From NCBI GenBank assembly GCA_002104905.1, contig MCFE01000783.1, forward strand, positions 1 through 36,539: DNA of 36,539 bases, written 5' to 3'. Position numbers and translations under genes: made by a program. A model generated the notes under the pieces. That model had not been told where the DNA came from. It worked only from the letters and a program-made list of their open reading frames with translations, and searched no databases. Positions 29,691 through 36,539 of this stretch are shown here, piece by piece. The DNA is from Basidiobolus meristosporus CBS 931.73 (lineage: Eukaryota; Basidiobolomycota; Basidiobolomycetes; Basidiobolales; Basidiobolaceae). Each line of letters begins with the position of its first letter. The first letter of the stretch is position 1.

Positions 29691-30893
29691 TTAGACTAGA
29701 ATTGTGGCTGTGACAGCAGGCGCGGTTATCGTAGGCTGCACCGTCTCGAAGACGGTAAAGCCCTGGGCCTCAACTGTTGAATGCGTAACAGTGGTGGTGC
29801 GTTGGTGCAGCAGATCTGTGACAGTTTCTACCTCATTCATGGTCTGAAACTCGGTTTCCATACCCGCAGATGGCGCGAACGTCACGGTCTCGGTTTTTGT
29901 TCCGCGTACTATCTGAGTCTGTACGGTGGTGTCAAGCAACGTCTCCAATCTGGTAACAGTAGGCTCGAATCTATTGGTGTGCCATTGTTTTTTGGTTGTG
30001 GTCGTAGTGACGGGGGAGTCGGTGAACCGCTTGTAGCCAACATACGTTTCCACCACCGTGACAGTATGCTTGCCGTGCATTGGAGGTGGGTTTTCTTGAG
30101 GTGGTACCATGTTACTTGCATTGATATGCATCTGCGGATAATACATCCAACCGTTCTTGTCTGGCGGCCCCGTCCCATCCAATTTGAGCATGATCCCATT
30201 TCCTTCATCCAACGGTACAGCATCAGCATAGTAGTGCGGATGGACAACGTTGGCGTTGTTAAACGGAGAAATGCTTGCAGCGGGATACCATCTTTCATCC
30301 CCCTCGTATCTGAAGTGCTGGTTGGTGTAGATTCCTCTTCTCTCCAGATTATCATTGGTCTCCCAGTTCTCCAGAAATTGGAACACGCTCTCCAAACCAA
30401 CTTGTCCATAGTTGGGGGCGACTATTTGAGCTATCAATTTCCAATGATTGTTGGTGAACAAATAGCTGTGAAATATCTCGTTTGTTCCGTTGAAATCCAC
30501 TTCGAGCTTGAAGTCGTATTTCACTCCAGTCCTCCAAGCATGCCCTGGGATAAGCACATGTGCCATGGCACCTTCGGGGCAATTCTCCTCGCATTGGGAG
30601 ATCTCGCCGTGAGGAATAGAACGCTCAATTGCTGGAGATTTGCTCCCATCGTTCCATTCAGACATGATTAGTATGTGTGATCCATCGGAACCCTTTTGGA
30701 CGCCATAGTAACCGAGATGCCAGCCAGCTACACACCAATAGGTCGTGGGTGGGTCAAACCCAGTGGGGATCTCTAGGCTTGAATAAAAGCCGGTGATCTT
30801 CTTGTTCTGACTGGGGTTCACCCACATGTCTATGGCATCGGCATTGATGCCTACGGAAAACGTAAGCAAGATGAGGGAGAAAAAAAGCCACAT
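29691..30893 (-). CDS. Secreted DUF3472-like protein with Thr-rich tail
   Basis: This intronless protein has 400 residues. ATG 30893 opens a signal peptide (Met-Trp-Leu-Phe-Phe, hydrophobic to about Ala20). An upstream in-frame GTG (30914) is not needed, and a TATATAAAT box lies at 30923-30931. Residues about 40-230 match the pattern of DUF3472 proteins known from bacteria and fungi: Gly-Tyr-Tyr-Gly-Val-Gln, Ile-Leu-x-Ser-x-Trp, a Cys-containing Gly/Glu segment, Trp-Arg-Thr-Gly-Val-Lys-Tyr, a Trp-Lys-Leu-Ile-Ala strand, and Phe-Leu-Glu-Asn-Trp followed by Arg-Arg-Gly-Ile-Tyr-Thr-Asn-Gln. Residues about 275-400 are rich in Thr/Val and probably O-glycosylated. The biochemical role of the domain is unknown; carbohydrate or wall association is a guess. 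No GPI signal is clear. Confidence 0.85.
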   Translation of the reverse strand: MWLFFSLILLTFSVGINADAIDMWVNPSQNKKITGFYSSLEIPTGFDPPTTYWCVAGWHLGYYGVQKGSDGSHILIMSEWNDGSKSPAIERSIPHGEISQCEENCPEGAMAHVLIPGHAWRTGVKYDFKLEVDFNGTNEIFHSYLFTNNHWKLIAQIVAPNYGQVGLESVFQFLENWETNDNLERRGIYTNQHFRYEGDERWYPAASISPFNNANVVHPHYYADAVPLDEGNGIMLKLDGTGPPDKNGWMYYPQMHINASNMVPPQENPPPMHGKHTVTVVETYVGYKRFTDSPVTTTTTKKQWHTNRFEPTVTRLETLLDTTVQTQIVRGTKTETVTFAPSAGMETEFQTMNEVETVTDLLHQRTTTVTHSTVEAQGFTVFETVQPTITAPAVTATILV

Positions 30894-30922
30894 CTTTGCA
30901 TGCACCCGTAGCACTCCAAGAC

Positions 30923-30931
30923 ATTTATATA
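30923..30931 (-). promoter_or_regulatory. TATA box of the DUF3472-like gene
   Basis: TATATAAAT on the minus strand, about 30 nt before ATG 30893, implies a very short leader. Confidence 0.6.
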
Positions 30932-31637
30932 GCGATCAACGACGCTTTCCCCCAATTTATCTGATCGATTCGTTCGCTTGGTCCTATAAACTATGGTTCA
31001 GTCCATTAGATTATCCTTTAAAAGCCATGTTCCAATTAACGCTGGTTGGTGTGATCGTCTCGAGTATGGCATTATGGTGAGTACAATGAATATAGGAAAG
31101 AGCGTTAAACCATTGTAAAATTATTGTGCCATGGATGCATTCGATGGAAATCCCACTCCAATTGTGCTCCAAAGCGATTGGTGGGATTAGTACCGGCGAC
31201 ACATTAGAGTTTGGAATGTGTCAGTGCTAACTCGGATATAGAAATTCACCAAGTCCTTGCTTCTTTTTATTGCCCCAAAGATACGAACGATGTACTTGTC
31301 AATGTTAAGCCACCACGAGCTCAATATATTGACTGGCAAATATCATGCAAATCTGCTAGTACTTCCCAAAACCTTGCTACAGCATCTGCTTATCTACGAA
31401 TAACGAAGCCCATATCGATGATGCTAATAGTTCCTGGGCACTCTCATCCTACAGTGCTTTCATTCATACGAGTTACCCCTTTGTATTGATGGATATTCAC
31501 ATGTGCAGCCACTCAAAATAGCATCAAACTACCATGCGTGCCTTACCATAAGCACGTTACCCCAACCCATATTTCGGCATATCATTCTCGAATAGGTACT
31601 ATTTGCTAACGCTAGATAGATTATGCGGCCAATAGAA
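30932..31637. other. Divergent intergenic region
   Basis: This lies between the divergent DUF3472-like and binding-protein-like genes. An open frame at 31211-31489 starts with TTG and shows no domain. No gene is called. Confidence 0.5.
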
Positions 31638-31663
31638 TATATTTAAGCTTCCCGAAAGAAATT

Positions 31664-33140
31664 ATGCTGCTATCTCTCTTAATAGCCATGTCCCTGCTCA
31701 GCGTTGTCACTTTACTGCTGGCCTGCGGGTTCCTGGGCTCTCTTGCCAAGCAAGTCGATCGTAACAGCACGCAAGGTAAAGAGTCCCGCCGAAACACTTT
31801 CTGACCTGTCCTTTGACATTTCCCTTGATACAGTGTTCACAGTCGAATATCATTCGGACCACAAATATGTACATAACAGAATCACCAACCAAACTTTTGT
31901 CCTGTACCAACGTGGCACTCCGAAGCCACAGCCGGCAAGCCCACGCGATCTTTTCTTCGAAGTCCCGCTCAACGGAATAGGCGTGAAGAGCTTAAGCGCA
32001 CTCCCATTTATTGAGGTGAGTGCTGATACGTCCTCTACCACCACTGGATTTCAGCTGAGTTACTTCGTTTAGATGTTTGGACTACGTGATCGGATTGCGT
32101 ATGTTGGGTGGGCGCATTCCGCTCCATCTTCCTGCATACAAAGGCTCTATCGCGATAGAAAGATCTCTTCATTTCCTCAAGACTTTCTCTACTCGATGAA
32201 CACAGTGGACGATTATCCAACCTTCGGCGAATCCAGTTTTGAAGAAAAGACCATCCGAACTCAGCTTTCGGAAGACTCGGATGTTCAGGAATCGGCCGAA
32301 TGGTTGAGATTTTACGCAACCTTCTTCAACTTGGAGGAGAAGGCTGCTGTGATCGCCAGAGATATGATGCACAACTACCATTGTATCAAGGAGAGGGCTG
32401 CAACGAACGCTAAGTATCCTAAACCAGTGATTGCTTGGACGGGGGTTTTCGAAAGAAACGGTGAAACCTATATCGAAATCTCTATGACCCCATACAAAGT
32501 AAACCTGACAACTGATGCTGGTGCTACCATGATCGATATAGACTCCATTCATGCTACTCAGAAAAACAACAGCAGGACTACGTATGGTTATGCGGCAGTG
32601 GATCTGCAGAGAATGGCCGAGGGTAGCCTCAGTTTTACTGATATGGAGCCTACGAACGTCTACCATCCTGAACGGACAGCTAGTTTATTTGCATATAAGA
32701 TAGCCGATGCTCGTGAGGTCCTTAAAGATGTGGACATTCTAATCGATGAAACTAGCCATGACCTCGGTAGGTTCGGTCGTCTTACCTTCGGCCGTAGTCT
32801 AACTGCTGAGAACGTTCTAAATTTCTACCGTTTGAATGAGTCCGACACACAGCTCAATTTTATCAAGAACAAGGCAATCTTCCGTGAAGACCGGTCCTCC
32901 GGATGGGGTACCTATGCTACGGCCATGCCGGATGCTGCCCTGGAGGATGTTGTGAACGTGGTCCACCCAGGCTTTAATCAATTTCACTGGATGCGGAATG
33001 TCTACAGTGACCAAGAAGTGATTGGCGTCCGCTCCACAAGTTGCGAAGACCCTGAAGCAAAACTAGCAAATCCTGCAACCATTTGCCACGAGCCAAATGG
33101 ATTTGTCATCGGTTCACCAAGACAACTTCCCTTGCAATGA
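31664..33140 (+). CDS. Secreted periplasmic-binding-protein-like protein, three exons
   Basis: Exons 31664-31775, 31834-32015 and 32073-33140 splice to 453 residues. Intron 1 is 58 nt (GTAAAG...ACAG) and intron 2 is 57 nt (GTGAGT...TTTAG, containing the in-frame TAG). The N-terminus is a strong signal peptide (Met-Leu-Leu-Ser-Leu-Leu start, hydrophobic to about residue 28). From about residue 90 the pattern Leu-Pro-Phe-Ile-Glu-x-Phe-Gly-Leu-Arg-Asp-Arg-Ile, then Glu-Trp-Leu-Arg-Phe-Tyr-Ala-Thr-Phe-Phe-Asn-x-Glu with a following long helix, resembles FepB/TroA-type substrate-binding proteins (PF01497-like), a family also present as secreted proteins in some fungi. Ligand binding, perhaps metal or siderophore, is inference. 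A TATATTTAA box lies near 31639. Alternative: an unrelated secreted protein with a similar helix. Confidence 0.72.
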
Positions 33141-33655
33141 GGTATGTTAGTAACAGATGTGGCCCTTGAGCGATAAGTCTAGCAAACGAATGAAAGATGC
33201 GAACCTTAAAAGCAAGTGATGATCCAAATCAAACAGATGCCATCTAGTAGAATACATACACTAAGCAGCACGCTGATGTTGGTCAAGAATAAACTTTCCT
33301 TATTGGCTCACTATCAACTAGATATATTTCATGCTAGACTGCTGGCTTCAAATTCATCATTGTTGAGAGCAGAGCATGTATTCATATTAATATCTCATGG
33401 TCAGAATAATATATAAAGCCAGAAATTTGACTGTAGATTTATAAGATACGTGACCAAGTAGTGTGATGCGAGATTTCAACTGGCTCGAAGCTCTTAGGGA
33501 TGCTACAATGTTACTGTATAGGAGAACTCGCACCTTGGATATTTTGGACTTGAGATCTCCAAGTAACATCACTGCTGAATCAATTTGAAAGCACAAGCAC
33601 TGTAAGAGAATATTGGTGGGGGTGGAGTGGACGTTAAATCGAAACTACTAGACAC
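33141..33655. other. Intergenic, nothing recognised
   Basis: A 66-codon ATG frame at 33216-33416 has no recognisable features and sits in AT-rich sequence. It is not called. Confidence 0.45.
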
Positions 33656-33865
33656 TTGAGCTTTCAAAGAACGTTGGGCACTCTCGCACATGGCGCGATT
33701 GTTGGTGGTTGCATAGCTGGGAATCCTTGTGTGTATGCTGTTGGTTATAACGGAGATGGACTGTTTAGATGTGTCGTGGATACCAACGGAGGCGAGACCT
33801 GGGTGAAAATCCACTACTTTCCAGTCATGATGTCAGCTGTTCGGAGGCAAATTGTGATGTATTGA
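33656..33865 (+). pseudogene. Possible GH74-type Asp-box fragment
   Basis: A 69-codon open frame without an ATG start contains Pro-Cys-Val-Tyr-Ala-Val-Gly-Tyr followed by Gly-Leu-Phe-Arg and Thr-Asn-Gly-Gly-Glu-Thr-Trp-Val-Lys-Ile. This order is typical of an Asp-box (BNR) repeat near the C-terminus of GH74 xyloglucanases. No other part of such an enzyme is present, so it would be a remnant. Sortilin/BNR proteins share the motif and are an alternative. Confidence 0.35.
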
Positions 33866-33942
33866 TTTAGGGAGTTATCACTGGCCGTAACCTAGTATAA
33901 AGCTCTTAGAAACGGCAATCTCAGTCGCAATTTTGTGTACTA

Positions 33943-34702
33943 ATGTACTCTCTCCCCTATGACATCATCCCCAATACAAGTCCCTGGTGCGGACCTCCAT
34001 TACAATACAGTTGGAGAGAGGACCTTCTTGTCCTTATTCTAGGCGCTAACGGTGAAGCGGGAATATTCCAAGGTCTAGCCGAGCATCACTATACTGTAGT
34101 GACCTACGACCAACGTGGGTACTCCCGTAGTTTGCTCAAGACCACGGAAGAAAACGAAACGGTAGACTCACATGATACTAGTCGCTTGATAACCGACGCC
34201 AAGGACGCTCATTTGCTTATCCAGCATCTGGGTAGCCAGCCCGCATATGTGTTTGGAAGTAGTTCCAGCACCATCGTGACTTTGCAACTCGGCAAAGATT
34301 ACCCTGATAGCATACACACTGTCATAGTACACGAGTCACCAGTGTTGATGCAGCTTCCAGACAGTTAACACTGGGTGGATTATTTCGTGAGGGTATACGT
34401 CGCTTACAAGACGTCTGGCATGCCTGCTGCAATGAAGCTGTTTCTCAATGGAACGATCGATGACAACCACTGATCCCACTGCTGTGACCAATTCCAAATA
34501 CAGGATCAAGCGTGAGACGCACCAGTACTCCAGCGTGAATCTCGACCTTGTTATGCTGTCCAAACGCTCCGAGAAGTTTGTTCTAGCGTGCGGCCACGAC
34601 TTCCCAGTGAAGATGATTTATGCAGTGAGCGAGGCCCTCTCGAAAAGCCTAGATAAGGAGATCCTGGAGTTTCCTGAGTGCCATCTTGGATGTGTCCAAT
34701 AA
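33943..34702 (+). pseudogene. Alpha/beta hydrolase, broken by a stop and a frameshift
   Basis: ATG 33943 follows TATAAA at 33897. The first part has the alpha/beta-hydrolase features Gly-Ala-Asn-Gly-Glu-Ala-Gly-Ile-Phe (oxyanion region), Val-Thr-Tyr-Asp-Gln-Arg-Gly-Tyr-Ser-Arg-Ser, and a nucleophile elbow Val-Phe-Gly-Ser-Ser-Ser-Ser. The last residue of the elbow is Ser where the family usually has Gly. TAA at 34366-34368 interrupts the chain, yet the same frame continues with family-like sequence (Trp-Val-Asp-Tyr-Phe-Val-Arg-Val-Tyr-Val) to about 34460. Then the frame shifts and resumes to TAA 34700-34702, including Phe-Pro-Glu-Cys-His-Leu-Gly, where the catalytic His is expected. Two independent lesions make a sequencing artefact less likely. 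Confidence 0.85.
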
Positions 34703-35368
34703 TCGCAAAAGGAATCCTTGATGCAGTCATAGACACGCCGAAGTCTACGTGATGATAACAGTACACTGAGAAATCCTTATCTGTGGAAGTGGGTGATGCT
34801 TTATCAGTATAATGCTAAGCCTGCCTCGGTCAATAATATATAATAATAATGCAGCTATTTTCAAGAACGAAAAACGTCGTGAAGATGCCTAGATAGTCAG
34901 GTGAATCATGGCTTAGCCGGGGCACCCACCTAGATGAAATAACACCAGTCATTGCTTATGCCCCATACTTCCTTCTGAGCCATGTACACTACTTTCATCT
35001 TTCCTGTCCCCTACTTGCCATCCGTGATTGGCAGCTAAGAATAACCCGAAGCCTAGCTGAAATTGGCTAACAGCCACTTGCACCAAACCTTACGACGTTT
35101 AATTGCACTGATACATAGCCATCCAAGGACTAGTGCCAAGAGCACTCGGTTGTTCCCAAGCAATAGCCAATCAGCACCTGGGAGGCTGCTGGTGCTGGGT
35201 GGCCAGGTTACGCTGGTAACAAACAGTCAACAGTCCAAATAAGGCACCCATTACATAGTGGCCCTAACCCTGCTAATACTTGCGTAACTTATGCCTGATT
35301 TGGGTTTCTGCAGCAAAGGCTTAGTCACCGAAGGCAAAATTGGTAACCCTAGACACCATGGTTGTCAC
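34703..35368. other. Intergenic, nothing coding recognised
   Basis: A short ATAATAATA-type AT-rich run lies at about 34835-34850 and an AGCCAATCAGC (CCAAT-like) site at about 35166. No gene was recognised. Confidence 0.45.
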
Positions 35369-35377
35369 TATATATAT
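35369..35377 (+). promoter_or_regulatory. TATA box of the Kre9/KNH-like gene
   Basis: TATATATAT lies 47 nt before ATG 35416, which excludes the earlier TTG at 35362 as a start. Confidence 0.65.
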
Positions 35378-35415
35378 CGGCCCGGTGGGTTGGATGGAGC
35401 AGTAAAAAAATCCAT

Positions 35416-35874
35416 ATGAAATTCTCTACAGCATCCATTCCCATTGCCATTGCTCTTGCCGCTGGCGCGACTGCTGCTCCTGTTGGGTCGCCTAGCCAAT
35501 GCAACGGTTGGGCGGTCAGCTCTCTTGAGCACGCTGCTGGTCCGAAGCCATCGACGTTCTCTTCCAACGATAAAGTCATTGTGAAATGGACCTCTGCCGA
35601 CTCCCAAGTGACCACCATTCGAGAGGTGGACCTGTTTAGCGCGAAGGATCACCAATTCCTGCATACACAGTACCGCAGCTATCCAGGGGTAAGCGTCTCC
35701 AACGGCCAGCTCCCCTTCACACTCAGCGTGCCACTCTGCCTGCAACGTGATGGCGAGTACTATATCAGGGTTTACTCCAGCACTCCCGGCCAAGATATGG
35801 ACTGTTACTCCCAAACCCCCGTCTTCAAACTCACACCAGACCCCAAAGGGAACTTCACTCAATGTACTAACTAG
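35416..35874 (+). CDS. Small secreted Kre9/KNH-like domain protein
   Basis: This intronless protein has 152 residues. The signal peptide is Met-Lys-Phe-Ser-Thr-Ala-Ser followed by an Ile/Ala core, cleaved near residues 20-21. The rest resembles one immunoglobulin-like Kre9/KNH domain (PF10342; the 'Ser-Thr-rich GPI-anchored' family). It has a Gly-Trp-Ala-Val start, Ser-Asn-Asp-Lys-Val-Ile-Val-Lys-Trp-Thr, alternating strands, a Leu-Pro-Phe-Thr-Leu-Ser-Val-Pro segment, and Asp-Gly-Glu-Tyr-Tyr-Ile-Arg-Val-Tyr-Ser-Ser. Four Cys are present. Unlike many family members it lacks a Ser/Thr-rich tail and GPI signal, so it is probably released or wall-bound. Kre9 relatives act in beta-glucan assembly; that role is not shown here. 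AATAAA follows at 35904-35909. Confidence 0.8.
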   Translation: MKFSTASIPIAIALAAGATAAPVGSPSQCNGWAVSSLEHAAGPKPSTFSSNDKVIVKWTSADSQVTTIREVDLFSAKDHQFLHTQYRSYPGVSVSNGQLPFTLSVPLCLQRDGEYYIRVYSSTPGQDMDCYSQTPVFKLTPDPKGNFTQCTN

Positions 35875-35903
35875 CACTGTACCATTCTTCATCACATCTC
35901 GTA

Positions 35904-35909
35904 AATAAA
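35904..35909 (+). terminator. Poly(A) signal AATAAA of the Kre9/KNH-like gene
   Basis: AATAAA lies 30 nt after the stop codon. Confidence 0.5.
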
Positions 35910-36227
35910 TCTTTGTCACGTGTATTCATCTGGTCAAGAGCCTGCCTTCATTCGAATAGCATATGCATCGTCGCACATCCTGGTTTGTTTGGATGGCAAT
36001 GCTGGAGTCAGATCTCCACTGGATTTGATTCACATCGCAGACTCAGGGAGATCTGCACCTACTATGGTGTCACTGTATAGGACTAACAATACTGCATGGG
36101 ACAGCATTTTTCGATCAACATGGTGCATACAGCGGATCATGCTGCACTCCTACAAGATCACCGTAATTTGAGCCATGTTTGGCACCCTTAAATTTTGCTC
36201 GCTTTACATGTGGTTTGAATGAGTTCG
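35910..36227. other. Intergenic, nothing recognised
   Basis: The 83-codon open frame at 35920-36171 lacks signal or domain features and is not called. Confidence 0.45.
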
Positions 36228-36267
36228 CCGCATTCATCCGCATCCATCCGCATCCATCCGCATCCAT
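36228..36267. repeat. Four tandem 10-bp units next to a TATA box
   Basis: There are four units of CCGCATCCAT, the first with one mismatch. They end 6 bp before TATATAA (36274-36280), the core promoter of the following gene. Confidence 0.9.
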
Positions 36268-36273
36268 ACACAA

Positions 36274-36280
36274 TATATAA
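36274..36280 (+). promoter_or_regulatory. TATA box of the terminal secreted-protein gene
   Basis: TATATAA lies 51 nt before ATG 36325, matching the spacing at the array genes. Confidence 0.7.
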
Positions 36281-36324
36281 GCCGGCGGTGACCGTTTCTA
36301 GCTAATCATTCCAACTCTTTCAAT

Positions 36325-36539
36325 ATGAAGTACTCCAGCGCTACTCTTCTTGTTGTTCTCTCGGCTGCTTTGGCCGTCAACGCTACAGTCATGGAACGCT
36401 CTTACGACCAGGCTACAAAGGCGTGGGTGACTACGATGACTATGATGGCAATGGCAATGGCCATGGAAAGAAATATGGCGGCGGCGGTGATGGTGGTGAC
36501 TACGACGATGACTACGATGGCAACGGCCGTGGAAAGAAA
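36325..36539 (+). CDS. Secreted Gly/Asp/Tyr-rich repeat protein, 5' part, apparent frame break
   Basis: ATG 36325 opens a signal peptide (Met-Lys-Tyr-Ser-Ser, Leu/Val core, Ala-Val-Asn-Ala at about 17-20). After codon 29 (36409-36411) this frame turns into Met/Thr/Ala repeats. The frame starting with GGC at 36411 reads a typical Gly/Asp/Tyr/Asn repeat: Gly-Asp-Tyr-Asp-Asp-Tyr-Asp-Gly-Asn-Gly, then Gly-Lys-Lys, repeated once more before the window ends. One missing base near 36409-36412 would explain this; a sequencing error is equally possible. No GT-AG intron in the right phase was found. Glycine-rich secreted proteins of this kind are often structural or wall proteins, but no function is established. 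The gene runs off the window. Confidence 0.65.
   Translation, partial: MKYSSATLLVVLSAALAVNATVMERSYDQATKAWVTTMTMMAMAMAMERNMAAAVMVVTTTMTTMATAVER

Noticed and set aside
29452-29694. 80-codon open frame ending beside the DUF3472-like stop
   Set aside because: Its first third is minisatellite; the remainder shows no family, start or promoter.
29781-30671. 296-codon plus-strand open frame
   Set aside because: It is antisense to the DUF3472-like gene, which has a signal peptide, TATA box and recognisable domain.
31211-31489. 92-codon open frame between divergent genes
   Set aside because: TTG start, no signal peptide or domain, no splice sites joining it to neighbours.
36228-36267. CRISPR-like array
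   Set aside because: The units are contiguous 10-mers without spacers in a eukaryotic promoter.
1-36539. tRNA or rRNA genes
   Set aside because: No cloverleaf-compatible sequence or rRNA segment was recognised by eye; a covariance search was not possible.

Overview
The window reads as nuclear DNA of a filamentous fungus. The evidence is short GT-AG introns of 52-58 nt, TATA boxes about 30-55 nt before ATG, AATAAA signals, several signal-peptide proteins and abundant Ty1/copia retrotransposon debris. The species and phylum cannot be fixed from the sequence; an early-diverging lineage is possible but unproven. LAYOUT. (1) 1-9.7 kb is a tandem array. Three complete copies and one left-truncated copy of a gene for a 222-residue secreted cysteine-containing protein lie on the + strand (1-270, 2861-3529, 6151-6819, 8310-8978). 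The coding sequences differ at only 2-5 of 669 bases, while the spacers differ far more and carry indels. The first two spacers, and the flank after the last copy, hold a decayed Gly/Asn-rich reading frame on the - strand, tail-to-tail with the preceding gene. The third spacer has lost it in a deletion of about 1.1 kb. (2) 9.7-26.5 kb is an AT-rich graveyard of copia elements and solo LTRs of about 350 bp in both orientations, some in inverted pairs. The best element (16449-25100) has two 349-bp LTRs, a perfect half-tRNA-iMet primer-binding site, gag, protease and integrase, then about 4.5 kb of foreign, mostly minus-strand copia relics, then reverse transcriptase, RNase H, a polypurine tract and the 3' LTR. 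It is dead: it has nonsense codons, a frameshift and substituted catalytic residues. (3) 27-36.5 kb is a gene-bearing segment. It holds an unrecognised 541-residue three-exon gene (27054-28785), a convergent secreted DUF3472-type protein with a Thr-rich tail (29691-30893, -), a secreted periplasmic-binding-protein-like gene with two introns (31664-33140), a possible GH74 fragment, a broken alpha/beta hydrolase (33943-34702), a small secreted Kre9/KNH-like protein (35416-35874), and the 5' part of a secreted Gly/Asp/Tyr-rich repeat protein with an apparent frame break (36325 to the window edge). HOW IT FITS TOGETHER. This is secretome-rich accessory territory: small secreted proteins, at least two decaying enzyme genes, local tandem amplification and nested retrotransposons. 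No metabolic pathway links the genes. The most unusual feature is the tandem secreted-protein array, whose genes look recently homogenised against older, decaying spacers. All domain calls rest on reading motifs by eye; no database search was run.
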